NCBI RefSeq assembly: GCF_900105145.1 | Contig: NZ_LT629752.1 | Coordinates: forward strand, 1,646,001 to 1,710,000 | DNA length: 64,000 nucleotides | DNA from: Polaribacter sp. KT25b | Lineage (GTDB): Bacteria > Bacteroidota > Bacteroidia > Flavobacteriales > Flavobacteriaceae | Direction: 5' to 3' | Shown: positions 27,820 to 36,880 of the stretch, one piece after another | Position numbering within the stretch: the stretch's first letter is position 1 | Layout of the letters: each line of letters begins with the position of its first letter | Notes under the pieces: model-generated | What the model was told of the DNA's origin: nothing | The model's input: only the letters and a program-made list of their open reading frames with translations | Database searches by the model: none | Program-made: the position numbers and the translations under genes

Positions 27820-28731
27820 TTAATTTAGTTTATATTTTTCTCTGTATTCAGTTGGACTTATTCCTTCTTTCTTTTTGAATAGTCTCGAAAAATAGGGTGG
27901 ATATTCAAATCCTAATTCGTAAGCCACTTCTGAAATACTTTTATTTGGTTGTAATAGTATATTTTTCGCCTCATCTATTAAGTGTAAGTGTAAATGTTCG
28001 GTTGTAGTTTTACCTGTTTCTTTTTTTAAAGTGTCACTTAAGTAACGTTGTGAAATATACATTTTACCAGCGATGTGTTCTATACTAGGAATACCTTTTT
28101 CTTGCAATTGTCCAGATTCAAAATATTCCGTTAAATGCTTATTGAATTGCTCTAACAAATTATTGGATATTTCTATTCTATTTAAAAACTGCCTTTCATA
28201 GAAACGATTTGCATATTTTAACAACGTGTTTAATTGAGAAATAATAATTTCTTTACTGAAGACATCTTGATTATTTTGATATTCAATTTCAATATTAGCA
28301 ACTATCGATTCTATTTGCTTTTCTTCTTTTGGCGAAAGATGTAATGCTTCATTTACTGAATAGGAAAAGAAACCATATTTTTTAATTTGTTGGGCTAAAT
28401 CTGTTCCTTTTATAAAATCTTCGTGAAAGTTTATTGAAAACCCTTTCTGCTCAAAAACTACACTATTATCCCATTGTAGAATTTGCCTTGGTGCAATGAA
28501 AATCAAAGCGCCATTGGTAAAATCATACTTTGTTCTACCATAGTTTAAATCTCCTTCTACATATTTTTTTAAACTAATCGAATAGCAATCATTTGTAATT
28601 GGTGGCGAACTTTCTCTCGGACAAGGTAGATAACCTTCACCATTTGAATTAAAAATACTCAACATAGGATGTTCAGGTCTCGGTAGTTTTAAATAATCCA
28701 AATACGATGCTAATGTTTTAAAATGTTCCAT
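27820..28731 (-). CDS. AraC-family transcriptional regulator
   Basis: A 303-residue protein. The N-terminal 190 residues form a sensor-like region; the C-terminal two helix-turn-helices are clear (ISQRYLSDTLKKETGKTTTE and SISEVAYELGFEYPPYFSRL, then FKKKEGISPTEYREKY). It starts 9 bp after the SDR gene and precedes the small membrane protein gene, so it probably regulates its own three-gene cassette. Confidence 0.92.
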   Translation of the reverse strand: MEHFKTLASYLDYLKLPRPEHPMLSIFNSNGEGYLPCPRESSPPITNDCYSISLKKYVEGDLNYGRTKYDFTNGALIFIAPRQILQWDNSVVFEQKGFSINFHEDFIKGTDLAQQIKKYGFFSYSVNEALHLSPKEEKQIESIVANIEIEYQNNQDVFSKEIIISQLNTLLKYANRFYERQFLNRIEISNNLLEQFNKHLTEYFESGQLQEKGIPSIEHIAGKMYISQRYLSDTLKKETGKTTTEHLHLHLIDEAKNILLQPNKSISEVAYELGFEYPPYFSRLFKKKEGISPTEYREKYKLN

Positions 28732-28740
28732 ACTACAAAT

Positions 28741-29691
28741 TTAAAAATTCCATTTTACACCGGTTTCTTTTTCTGTAAGTTCCCATAATTTTTTAGCAAC
28801 CACTTTATCTTTGGCGTGTGGTTCTATTTTATGTGCTCCAACAGGACCAGTCCAATTGCTTCTTCCTGTAGGTCCGTAAAAACAACTCTGGTCTAAATTT
28901 GATTCTGTAGCACACATCAATTTCGGATAGGCACCTTTTTCAGCCGATTGTGTTAATGGCGATAATTTCATTAGATTAAAGATGAATTTCATCATAAAAC
29001 TACCACTTGTATTTATAAGGTTTGTTCTTGAAGAACCAGGATGACAAGCATATGCTTTAACATCTGATTTGCCTGCTTTGTTCAATCTATCCTGTAGTTC
29101 ATAGATAGTCATAATCTGTGCCAGTTTACTTTGACTATATGCATTATTAGGCGTGTAATCTTTATCCCAATTCAAATCATCAAATTTGATTGTTTTAATT
29201 CCCATATCATATCCCAGACTTCCTACCGTTACAATTCGTCCTTTAGATTTTTCAATGAGAGGGAATAGTAAAGCTTGAAGTGTAAAATTCCCATAGTAAT
29301 TCGTTCCCATTTGACTTTCCCAACCGTCAGTTGTTAGTTTTTGTTTAGGTACTTGGGCAATTGCAGCATTGCAAATTAATGCATCAATTTGAGGAATTAT
29401 TTTTAGAACTTCTTCAGCTGCTTTTTTTACAGAAGCTTGTTCTGCCAAATCCATTTTTATAGCTAAAACGTCTATCTGATTTCCAAGTTCTTGCTTTAAA
29501 GTTTTGATTGTGTCTTCTGCTTTATTTTGGTTTCTATTTAGCATTACAACTTTCGCTCCTTTTGATAGCAATATTTTTGCAGCTTCAAAACCTGTTCCAC
29601 TTGTAGTGCCTGTAATGACGAATGTTTTACCACATAAATCTCCAATTCTGTCTGGTGTCCAACCTTTTTTGCCAAATTGATTTGTATTCAT
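28741..29691 (-). CDS. Short-chain dehydrogenase/reductase
   Basis: A 316-residue Rossmann oxidoreductase. Nucleotide-binding TGTTSGTGFEAA, ICNAAIAQ, and the catalytic YSQSK (Tyr-x-x-x-Lys) are present. KVVMLNRNQNK after the second strand suggests NADP preference. It resembles the protochlorophyllide-reductase/retinol-dehydrogenase-like group widespread in soil and marine bacteria. Substrate unknown. First gene of the AraC cassette, with R5 upstream. Confidence 0.9.
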   Translation of the reverse strand: MNTNQFGKKGWTPDRIGDLCGKTFVITGTTSGTGFEAAKILLSKGAKVVMLNRNQNKAEDTIKTLKQELGNQIDVLAIKMDLAEQASVKKAAEEVLKIIPQIDALICNAAIAQVPKQKLTTDGWESQMGTNYYGNFTLQALLFPLIEKSKGRIVTVGSLGYDMGIKTIKFDDLNWDKDYTPNNAYSQSKLAQIMTIYELQDRLNKAGKSDVKAYACHPGSSRTNLINTSGSFMMKFIFNLMKLSPLTQSAEKGAYPKLMCATESNLDQSCFYGPTGRSNWTGPVGAHKIEPHAKDKVVAKKLWELTEKETGVKWNF

Positions 29692-29795
29692 TTTTGTCTA
29701 TTTATCAATGTTAAAATAATAAGACAAAGGTCGGATAGAAGTAGTGTTGTTTCCTTATACAGATTTTCGAATGTTGTATACTTTTTGGTTGGTCA

Positions 29796-29940
29796 TAATT
29801 ACACATAACGTGTTGTATATGGTTTGTTACGTGGTTTAAGTACCTAATTTAGTAAATAATTACAGACCAAGAAAGTCCGCGAAGACTTTCGTAAATAGGC
29901 TAAAACCAGCATTTAATTTTATACAGTGTTAGTAGCTATT
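29796..29940 (+). repeat. Array repeat R5
   Basis: Full-length copy. The central hairpin is GAAAGTC / GACTTTC (29871-29890), the third hairpin GGCTAAAACCAGC, the right box GTTAGTAGC. Left box TAATTACACATAAC pairs with the right box of R4. Confidence 0.9.
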
Positions 29941-30460
29941 GCTTTTCTTTATTCAGCTCTAATTTCATCAATATGTCAGACTGTTCGTCATTTCCAAGTT
30001 TAAAAATGTGTTTGTCAAATGGCACAAATCCATTTTTTTCATAAAATCGAATTGCTCTTGGATTTTTCTCCCAAACAGATAACCAAACAAATTCCGCATT
30101 TTTCTCTTTCGCCAATTTAATAGCTTTTTTGTAAAGGTTTTGTCCAACTTTTTTTCCGTAAAATTCTTTTAGCACGTAAATCCGCTCTATTTCGAGTGCA
30201 TTTTTATCCTTAATAACAGATTGAGATTGTCTTATATTTACTTTTAAATATCCAATTATTTTTCCTTCAAATTCACTAAAATAAAATTCAGAATTTATAT
30301 CATTAAGTTCTGTCTTAAGCTCTTCTGTAGAAAATTTGTTTTCCAAATAATTTGTCATATTTTCTTTGCTATTTACTAAAGAATATGTCTCTATAAAAGT
30401 TCGTTTTGCTATCTCTTTTAAATTTTCAATATCTTGAATGCTTACTTTTCTAATTTCCAT
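29936..30460 (-). CDS. GNAT-family N-acetyltransferase
   Basis: A 174-residue acetyltransferase. The acetyl-CoA loop is visible as EFYGKKVGQNLYKKAI (a Q/RxxGxG/A variant), preceded by LEIERIYVLK and followed by NPRAIRFYEKNGFVPFDK. Closest in feel to the PaiA/spermidine-type GNATs, but the substrate cannot be assigned. Its stop lies inside the right end of R5 and R6 lies upstream, so it is a single-gene cassette. Confidence 0.9.
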   Translation of the reverse strand: MEIRKVSIQDIENLKEIAKRTFIETYSLVNSKENMTNYLENKFSTEELKTELNDINSEFYFSEFEGKIIGYLKVNIRQSQSVIKDKNALEIERIYVLKEFYGKKVGQNLYKKAIKLAKEKNAEFVWLSVWEKNPRAIRFYEKNGFVPFDKHIFKLGNDEQSDILMKLELNKEKQ

Positions 30461-30489
30461 TTATTTTCGGTAATGTCTATTTAAGCTTA

Positions 30490-30606
30490 CAGGTAGCATT
30501 GTTAAATAAGCTCTGTTGTGTGTTTCAGCAACTAATTTAGCAAATAAAAACAGAATAGAAAATCCGAGAGCCTGCCATTAATTATACAAGTTATTGTAGA
30601 CAGTTA
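30490..30606 (+). repeat. Array repeat R6, centrally deleted
   Basis: Left part (GCATTGTTAAATAAGCTCTG, ACTAATTTAGCAAATAAAAACAGA) and right part (GCCATTAATTATACAAGTTATTG) are present. The 3' arm of the central hairpin and the GTAAGTAGGCTAG segment are missing. Confidence 0.75.
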
Positions 30607-31828
30607 TTATATCCTTTTCCATACAATGAAACGGGTATTCTCTTTCTGGAAAATTGACATTTCCACGTATAAAATAATTTCTTTTCTTGTAGAATTCAAT
30701 CACCTCCAAATTTTGACTATAAGCATCTAATCTTATTGAAGAATAATTATTTTCTTTCGCAAAATTTTCGGCAAAGTCCATCAGTTTTTGTGCGTATCCT
30801 TTTTTCTGATATTTTGGGTCAATTACAAGTCTATGAATTACTAATACTTTTGAATTGTTAAATTCCCATTTAATTAATTTATACTCAGTTTCTTGTTCTT
30901 CGCTTATGTTAATTGCTCCAATAATTTTTTCATTGCTTTTCAATGTGTAAAGAACATCTTTTTTTAAATCATTCTCAATGATTGAGATTGAAGGATAATT
31001 ATCTGTCCATTGATAAATTCCATTATTTTCTAAATCGATTTTACCATTTAGATAAATTTGAAATATTTTTTCTAAATCAAAAAGTTGTCCTTTTTCTATT
31101 TTCGATTGGTCAATTTTTACTAATTCAGTCTCTGTGTCATAAATAAGAATTCCTTGATTTTCGCTATCAAGATGTTCAATTAATTTTCCGTTTTTGTTCC
31201 ATACAGCACTTTGACCAACGCTAATAAAGTTGTGGCAATTACCAATACAATTAGACATTAAGATTGGTGTGCTAAATTCTCTGGCAATTTTTGGAAAGTG
31301 TTTATATGCCTTTTCAATTCCACCTTTTGGTTTTGCAACACTTGCAATGTAAATATCTGCACCTTCTTTATTAGCATTCAAAAAGTGTTCACTTTGTAGA
31401 GTTTCAAAGCAAATTCCAATCGCAATTTTTTTTTCTTTAATATTTAGAATTACTTGGTCATTTCCACAAACAAAATATGGTAATTCGTCTGAATGTAACA
31501 TTTGCTTGGAATAAACAACTCTCTTTTCGTTTGGCTGAAAAATTAACATACTGATTTTTATTCCGTCATTTGCTTTTGTCGGCATTCCTATTCCAATTGT
31601 TACGTCATTATTGTTAGAAAGTTCTTGAAATAGATTAAAAATACTATTTTCTATTTCTGTAGTAAGTTCTTTGGCTAAATTAGGTTCGTAATTAGTAATT
31701 GATAATTCGGGAAAGATGATTAAATCAGTATTTGATTTGACTCCAAGTTCAATTATTCGCAAGTGATTCTGAATGTTTTCTTTGGCTTTTCCTTTTTGAG
31801 ATTTCGTTTGTGCAATGCAAATTTTCAT
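30578..31828 (-). CDS. Carbon-nitrogen hydrolase fused to GNAT acetyltransferase
   Basis: A 416-residue two-domain protein. Residues 1-260 are a nitrilase-superfamily domain with the catalytic Glu41 (FPELSIT), Lys108 (YSKQM) and Cys140 (IGICFE). Residues about 270-410 are a GNAT domain (VIDPKYQKKGYAQKLM, then NLEVIEFYKKRNYF). Hydrolysis of an amide or nitrile and acetyl transfer could act on one amine substrate. The open frame reaches 31918, but MKICIAQTK at 31828 is the normal nitrilase start and keeps R7 out of the gene. Confidence 0.88.
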   Translation of the reverse strand: MKICIAQTKSQKGKAKENIQNHLRIIELGVKSNTDLIIFPELSITNYEPNLAKELTTEIENSIFNLFQELSNNNDVTIGIGMPTKANDGIKISMLIFQPNEKRVVYSKQMLHSDELPYFVCGNDQVILNIKEKKIAIGICFETLQSEHFLNANKEGADIYIASVAKPKGGIEKAYKHFPKIAREFSTPILMSNCIGNCHNFISVGQSAVWNKNGKLIEHLDSENQGILIYDTETELVKIDQSKIEKGQLFDLEKIFQIYLNGKIDLENNGIYQWTDNYPSISIIENDLKKDVLYTLKSNEKIIGAINISEEQETEYKLIKWEFNNSKVLVIHRLVIDPKYQKKGYAQKLMDFAENFAKENNYSSIRLDAYSQNLEVIEFYKKRNYFIRGNVNFPEREYPFHCMEKDIITVYNNLYN

Positions 31829-31849
31829 TTCTTGGATGTGGTTTGTTTT

Positions 31850-31995
31850 AATTGCCCACAACGTTTTGGTATAAGCTTTGTTGCGGGTTTCAAGCATTAA
31901 ATTTAGTAAATAAAACACAAACCAAGAAAATTAGAGAGAATCTTCGAAAACAGACAAGAAGTCAGTAATAAATTATATATGGCTTAAGTTAGCAA
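31850..31995 (+). repeat. Array repeat R7
   Basis: Left AATTGCCCACAACGTTTTGG, GCTTTGTTGCGGGTTTCAAGC, ATTTAGTAAATAAAACAC. The central hairpin is degraded (AAATTAGAGAGAATCTTC), right box GTTAGCA at 31988. Confidence 0.8.
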
Positions 31996-32009
31996 ACCTT
32001 TTATATCAT

Positions 32010-32771
32010 TTAGTTTGTAGTAAAAGAAGCTGTACTTATACCACCATTAGTTACTGTATTATCTGCATATTTTGCGTAAGGTCTAAAAAAGTATTGAGTT
32101 CCAAACGTTAAAGGTTCAGCTACAACTGAATAACTTGTAGTTAAAATAACACCTTTATTGTGAACTCCATTAAAACCTTCAACTTCGTTAGTACTGCTAT
32201 TAGTGAAATCACTGTTTACACTATACTCAACACCAAATTCTACAGGTATTTCTTTCATAATATCATTGATGTTTAAAGTAACAGTTATGAAATTTGTCTG
32301 AATTAAAAAGGCATCAGATTCTATAGCTAAAGTTAAATCTCTATTTGCGCTTGCATCAATATTTGTAGAAGCTTGTATCTCATTCCCATAGAAAAAAGTA
32401 CCATCATCATATTCAAAATATCCTCTAATATAATATGTTTGATTGCTTGTTAAGCCTTCAATATATCCAGTTGCGGCTGAACTACTTCCGCTTACATTAG
32501 ATGTATTATTAGCACTAACTAGAGGGGTAGAAGAAGTTCCATAAACAAAACCTCTATTTATTTCATTACCAAAATTAGCATTATTTTGAAAAGTTCCTGA
32601 AATGATAAGGTTTACTGTACCATCGAAGTTAATAAAAAAATCAGTATCATCATTCGTAGTAAAAACTCTATCATCTAAGGGGTTCATCGGTTTTTCATCA
32701 CTTGAACAGCTATTAAATGTTATTGTAAAAATCAATAAAAAAGCTACTTTGAATAAATATTTAATTTTCAT
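32010..32771 (-). CDS. Lipoprotein with fibronectin-III-like repeats
   Basis: A lipoprotein signal (MKIKYLFKVAFLLIFTITF, then NSCSS) precedes two similar beta-sandwich units. The first contains NRGFVYGTSSTPLVSANN and TYYIRGYFEYDDGTFFYGNE, the second PVEFGVEYSVNSDFTN and QYFFRPYAKYADNTVTNGG. The Y/F-x-R-x-Y/F-A pattern is typical of Bacteroidota surface proteins with fibronectin-III-like modules. Start chosen at the Met that gives a correct lipobox. Function unknown; single-gene cassette. Confidence 0.8.
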   Translation of the reverse strand: MKIKYLFKVAFLLIFTITFNSCSSDEKPMNPLDDRVFTTNDDTDFFINFDGTVNLIISGTFQNNANFGNEINRGFVYGTSSTPLVSANNTSNVSGSSSAATGYIEGLTSNQTYYIRGYFEYDDGTFFYGNEIQASTNIDASANRDLTLAIESDAFLIQTNFITVTLNINDIMKEIPVEFGVEYSVNSDFTNSSTNEVEGFNGVHNKGVILTTSYSVVAEPLTFGTQYFFRPYAKYADNTVTNGGISTASFTTN

Positions 32772-32914
32772 TGTTTTCATTGTTTTTAAAAAGGGCATAA
32801 TTTAGAAAAGCATTTTATTTATCAATAACTAAACCAAAAACAGCATTTTAAAATCTACTATTGTTTTTGTAATAAAACGGCAATATATTTGGATTATTTC
32901 AGGGGGTGTTATAA

Positions 32915-32946
32915 TGTTTGTCAACAGTTTTTGGTTGTAAGTAGTT
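32915..32946 (+). repeat. Array repeat R8, collapsed to its two ends
   Basis: GTTTGTCAACAG (left box, 8 of 10 complementary to the right box of R7) is followed almost directly by GGTTGTAAGTAGTT (right box). The whole body is deleted, which shows where the two boundary boxes lie. Confidence 0.65.
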
Positions 32947-32949
32947 ATT

Positions 32950-34161
32950 TTAATTTTTTAACGCTTCAATTTCTTCAATGTAACTTATTCGGTCAGATTT
33001 CGAGATAGATTTATCATTATTAATGAGCTCAATCGATTTATTAAGAAACAGAAGTCCTTTTTCATAATCTTTTTGAGTCATATAGATTTCTCCTATCCAA
33101 CTGAAATAGCTAAAATCTTTAGGATATTTTTCTATTGCTTTAACTAAAACTTCCAGTGTGAAATTTAGTTTCTTTGTACCATATATATTGTCATAATCAT
33201 TGTAGTACTCGGAAGCAATGCTATTATAGAATAATTCAGACGGTAGTATTTTAAAACCCAGTTCAGATGATAAAGATGAATATAATTCTTGAAAACCATT
33301 CCATGGTACCTTATTTTTTGATGCTTTTGCAAGATTAAAACAGATGTCTATTCTTCTGCCATAATCTTTAAAAATTTCACTTAGTGCTCTACTTGCAGTT
33401 AAACCTGGTGTAAGATTATGTGTTACTTTATATTTGTAATATCTCCATTCTAAGTTTTTAGGTAAATCTTTTGAAATTAAATAGGAATTTAAAGTATCTA
33501 CAGCTGTTTCATGTAAATCTCCATACGATTGTTCTCCTACCGAAAAATAGTAAAAGTATTTATGGGGAATCGAAGGAATCTTGTTTAAGAAAAATTCAAA
33601 TTGGGCTTGCTGCTGTTTATCTCCAAAGTCGAAATTAGACACACTGTTTGCTATTGCACCGTTGAAAAAATCTGGGCTTTTTGATAGAGCGTAAGAAGAA
33701 AAAATAGCTGTTCGAGAATGTCCTATCAATAAATTAAAGTTTGAGATAGAGTAATTCTTTTTTAATTCATTATTTAACTCTTTCTCTAAAAAGATTATAA
33801 AATCATCGGCTTTACCACCGGAAATATTTGGATTTGTCCATTTGTTTCTTTTTTTCCAAGGAAAAGTAATGCCAACAACGATGGCTTCTGGCATCCATAG
33901 TAAACTGGTTAAATAATCAATTGTATTGAGATTGTATTTATAGTTATTTTGATTTTGCTTATCTAATAAATAAATAATTGGATATTCAGCGTCTGTATTA
34001 TTCTTAATCCCTTTAGGCAAGGTTATTTCCAGACTTACAGAATCGTTTAATGTTTCAGAATATAAATTTAATTGAAATGGTTGTTTGTAAGAGGAATATT
34101 CTTGGGCTAATGCCGAATATTTGACAACTATTAAAAAAAAGAATATGCAATATGTTTTCAT
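32950..34161 (-). CDS. Secreted esterase (Fes/esterase D-like) with C-terminal TPR
   Basis: A 403-residue protein with a signal peptide (to SALAQ). An alpha/beta-hydrolase esterase domain has the nucleophile in LLIGHSRTA, where the second glycine of GxSxG is replaced by Thr one place late, and a likely His in KVTHNLTPG. Near the end YFSWIGEIYMTQKDYEKGLL looks like one TPR unit. Related to enterobactin-esterase-type proteins widespread in Bacteroidota. Substrate unknown. Confidence 0.82.
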   Translation of the reverse strand: MKTYCIFFFLIVVKYSALAQEYSSYKQPFQLNLYSETLNDSVSLEITLPKGIKNNTDAEYPIIYLLDKQNQNNYKYNLNTIDYLTSLLWMPEAIVVGITFPWKKRNKWTNPNISGGKADDFIIFLEKELNNELKKNYSISNFNLLIGHSRTAIFSSYALSKSPDFFNGAIANSVSNFDFGDKQQQAQFEFFLNKIPSIPHKYFYYFSVGEQSYGDLHETAVDTLNSYLISKDLPKNLEWRYYKYKVTHNLTPGLTASRALSEIFKDYGRRIDICFNLAKASKNKVPWNGFQELYSSLSSELGFKILPSELFYNSIASEYYNDYDNIYGTKKLNFTLEVLVKAIEKYPKDFSYFSWIGEIYMTQKDYEKGLLFLNKSIELINNDKSISKSDRISYIEEIEALKN

Positions 34162-34183
34162 TTATTTTTTTTTATTTTCTTCA

Positions 34184-34330
34184 AATTATTTACAACGAAC
34201 GACCTAGTACAAGAATATTGGAGGATTTTTAAACACTAACTTTTCGGTTAACCACAGACTTTTTTTTATTTACTTTGTTTCGTTTTAGCTATTAAACCGA
34301 TATTATTTTTATATATTGTTGTAATCAGTT
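34184..34330 (+). repeat. Array repeat R9, strongly degraded
   Basis: The left box AATTATTTACAAC (34184-34196) is complementary at 11 of 13 positions to 32934-32946. The right end is ATATATTGTTGTAATCAGTT. The body between them no longer aligns with the family. Confidence 0.5.
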
Positions 34331-34331
34331 T

Positions 34332-36671
34332 TTATCGATTTCTTCTTGCCAATTCATCTTCTGTAATATAACCATCTTTATTTTTATCGCGTTTATTAAA
34401 GTTTTCTTTTAATTTACCTTTTGCTTCAGATTTTGATACTTTACCATCATGGTTAGTATCCATATTGGCTAACATTCTTTCAAAAGATGGCCCTGAATTT
34501 TTTGCTTTTTGGCTATTATTGTTATTATTATTATTATTATTATGTTTACCTTTATTAAAACCAAAGGTTCTTGAGCCATTATCTTCTGGCGTTATATTAA
34601 TAGTGTATTTATGAGTAAGTGCCATACACATGTTAGAAGTGCATCCATAATAATGGAGCGTTAATTCTATTTGATCTGCTGGTGATGCTCCTTTTATATC
34701 TACCCAAAATTGACGTGGTTCAGTGTCGCTATCTCCAGGGCCTTTTTCAGCACTTGCTTCTTGTGGAGAAGCTGTAACTCCTTCTGGTAATTCAAGAACA
34801 TATTTCATTGGTGGCGTTAGGTTGTTCCAATGAGCATCAAGAATAGGGTCTGGAAAGAATCCTAATGCTAATTTACCATTCCCCGTTTCAATAAGATTTC
34901 TATCGGCTTCTGCACGTAACTTAACATAATAGGTGTCTTCAGGTTTTTTAGGTACAATAGATAAAATATTTAACCCTTCTGGTCTATATATTGTGGTATT
35001 TGTTTCTTCATTTAAACGTTTTTCGTATCGCTTAATAACAGGTAAATCAAGGTCTTTAATAGTAGTTAGTGTACTTGCTGCTCCAACCTTATCACTTAAC
35101 ATTTGGCGCAACTCTTGTTCTTTAAGTTTACCCCATCCTTTAACAATCTTGCCTTCTGGAGATATTAAATATACCGATTGAGAACCAGAATTTAAAGCAA
35201 TACGAATGTTATCATCCATAGCATCTACAATCCATGGAACTTTTGTACCTAACTTCTTTTTTACTTCTTTAACCATAAGTAATCTTTCCGAAATATTTTG
35301 TGCTTCAACATATCCATCTAATTCTGGGTGACGCAAACTTTTATACACAAAAAAGAATTGTACATCTTTTGGCGCATAATCTACGTTTAAAGCCTCAATA
35401 CCAGTATATGCTTTATGAAATTCCGGACAAGTTAAACATCCCATAGCCAATACGGTATACTTACCTTTGCTTAACTCTTTTATTTTTAATGAATTTCCAT
35501 TCGCAGAAAAAGCATTTAAATCTGGTAATTCTCCACTCGTTACAACACCTCCTTCAGGAACATTAGCATACTGACTAATATAATTTGAAGGTTTTGTTTC
35601 ACGTTGCTCTGTTTGTTGCGATTTCTTATTTTTTTTAGGTTGTTTATTTAATTGTGCTACAGTTGGTTTAGAATTTTTTTTTGTGTTAGAATAATAATTT
35701 TGAACCCCTGTATTTACAAGCGCGGAACTATTTTTTAAATTTGAATGCTTGTTTGTAATGATGTTTTGGTTGAGAGTTATGGACATTAAGTCTTCTCCAT
35801 ATAAAATGGTACCATTATAATTTTTTCGTATTTCAGCTGAAGTTGCTTCTTCATCCACATTTGTAAAGTTGAAATGTGTTAAAACTAAATTCTTAACATT
35901 TGCTTCTTTTGCCATTTGAGAGCTTTCAGCTAAATTAACATGTGCTTTTTCTTTTGCTCGACTATTGTTTCTATTGTTATTATTTTTAATCACATTCCTT
36001 TTTGAACCTACTTCAATAGCTCCTCCAGAATCCATGATTAAATAATCCGCATTTTTAGCTAAAATTGGTAATGATTCCGAGTAGGTTAAATCGCCAGAAA
36101 TTACAATGGATTCATTTTCTACATCAAAACGATAAGCGAGTGTAGCAATAGTATGATTTACAGGTGTGTAAGTGATTTTTATTTCTCCAATATAGAATAT
36201 GGTGTTTCCTGTTAAATTTTTAGCGGTGAAATTGGATTTAACATCAGTTAAACTTCTCCCAGATTTTGATAATCTATAATCAATATCTTCTCGATAATTT
36301 TCGATAGTATTATCGATTAGCGAAGTAGTTTGTTTTGGTCCTGCAATAATTGTTTTATTTCCACCAAGAAGCGATTGGATAAAAATAGGAGCAAACTCCT
36401 CATTATGGTCTAAATGATGGTGAGTAAAAAGCAAACCGTCAATGTCTTTAATTTTCGAGTTAATTTTGTTTAAATTGGCTTGTGTACCATTGCCCATATC
36501 AACCAAAATTTGAGTGTTTTTGTAAGTGATTAATACAGAAGGACCACATCGTTCTGTATTAAATTTAGGTGAGCCTGAGCCAATTATTGTTGCAGATAAA
36601 TGGTTATTATTTTCTTGAGCGAACAATTGTGTTCCTAAAAAAAATAGTAGTAAAGCTAAGTGTTTTGTCAT
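34332..36671 (-). CDS. Secreted multidomain protein: metallo-beta-lactamase, thioredoxin-like, DsbD-alpha-like and EF-hand
   Basis: A 779-residue protein with a signal peptide (to LFAQ). Residues 22-300 form a metallo-beta-lactamase fold with THHHLDH (His84, His86, Asp88, His89) and ISGDLTYSE. Residues about 370-530 are an AhpC/TSA-like thioredoxin domain with CLTC. Residues about 560-700 resemble the DsbD N-terminal/thiol-disulfide domain with a CTSNMC pair. An asparagine run (about 9 Asn) precedes two EF-hands, DTNHDGKVSKSE and DKNKDGYITEDE. Such a four-part fusion is unusual. It may couple Zn-hydrolase and redox activity outside the cell. Confidence 0.85.
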   Translation of the reverse strand: MTKHLALLLFFLGTQLFAQENNNHLSATIIGSGSPKFNTERCGPSVLITYKNTQILVDMGNGTQANLNKINSKIKDIDGLLFTHHHLDHNEEFAPIFIQSLLGGNKTIIAGPKQTTSLIDNTIENYREDIDYRLSKSGRSLTDVKSNFTAKNLTGNTIFYIGEIKITYTPVNHTIATLAYRFDVENESIVISGDLTYSESLPILAKNADYLIMDSGGAIEVGSKRNVIKNNNNRNNSRAKEKAHVNLAESSQMAKEANVKNLVLTHFNFTNVDEEATSAEIRKNYNGTILYGEDLMSITLNQNIITNKHSNLKNSSALVNTGVQNYYSNTKKNSKPTVAQLNKQPKKNKKSQQTEQRETKPSNYISQYANVPEGGVVTSGELPDLNAFSANGNSLKIKELSKGKYTVLAMGCLTCPEFHKAYTGIEALNVDYAPKDVQFFFVYKSLRHPELDGYVEAQNISERLLMVKEVKKKLGTKVPWIVDAMDDNIRIALNSGSQSVYLISPEGKIVKGWGKLKEQELRQMLSDKVGAASTLTTIKDLDLPVIKRYEKRLNEETNTTIYRPEGLNILSIVPKKPEDTYYVKLRAEADRNLIETGNGKLALGFFPDPILDAHWNNLTPPMKYVLELPEGVTASPQEASAEKGPGDSDTEPRQFWVDIKGASPADQIELTLHYYGCTSNMCMALTHKYTINITPEDNGSRTFGFNKGKHNNNNNNNNNSQKAKNSGPSFERMLANMDTNHDGKVSKSEAKGKLKENFNKRDKNKDGYITEDELARRNR
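34518..34551. repeat. Trinucleotide tract encoding poly-asparagine
   Basis: TTATTGTTATTATTATTATT and further ATT units encode nine consecutive Asn in the linker before the EF-hands. The tract is pure enough to vary in length by slippage without breaking the frame. Confidence 0.7.
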
Positions 36672-36730
36672 TTTAAATTTTTTACTTCTAAGACACTTGA
36701 TTTTCTTAAAGGTTTAATTTGGATAGGAAG

Positions 36731-36876
36731 TTGGTATATTATCAGGTTTTGTGTATAGTTAGTTACGTGGTTAAGCAACTAAGTTAGTAAATATTTACGA
36801 ACCCGTGAATATTCCGCAGGAGTATTCGCAAGTAGGGAAGAATAAAGTAATTAATTATACACGGTATTAACAACTG
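36731..36876 (+). repeat. Array repeat R10
   Basis: Left TATCAGGTTTTGTGTATAG, GTTACGTGGTTAAGCAAC, AGTTAGTAAATATTTACGAA. The central hairpin is GAATATTCC / GGAGTATTC (36827-36847), the right end TACACGGTATTAACAACTG. Confidence 0.85.
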
Positions 36877-36880
36877 TAAT

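Noticed and set aside
29796..29940. tRNA or small structured RNA gene
   Set aside because: The branched fold recalls a cloverleaf, but there is no acceptor CCA context, no TPsiC or anticodon-loop consensus and the stems are not of tRNA length. Tens of dispersed copies at cassette borders argue for a DNA element. A transcribed role is not excluded.
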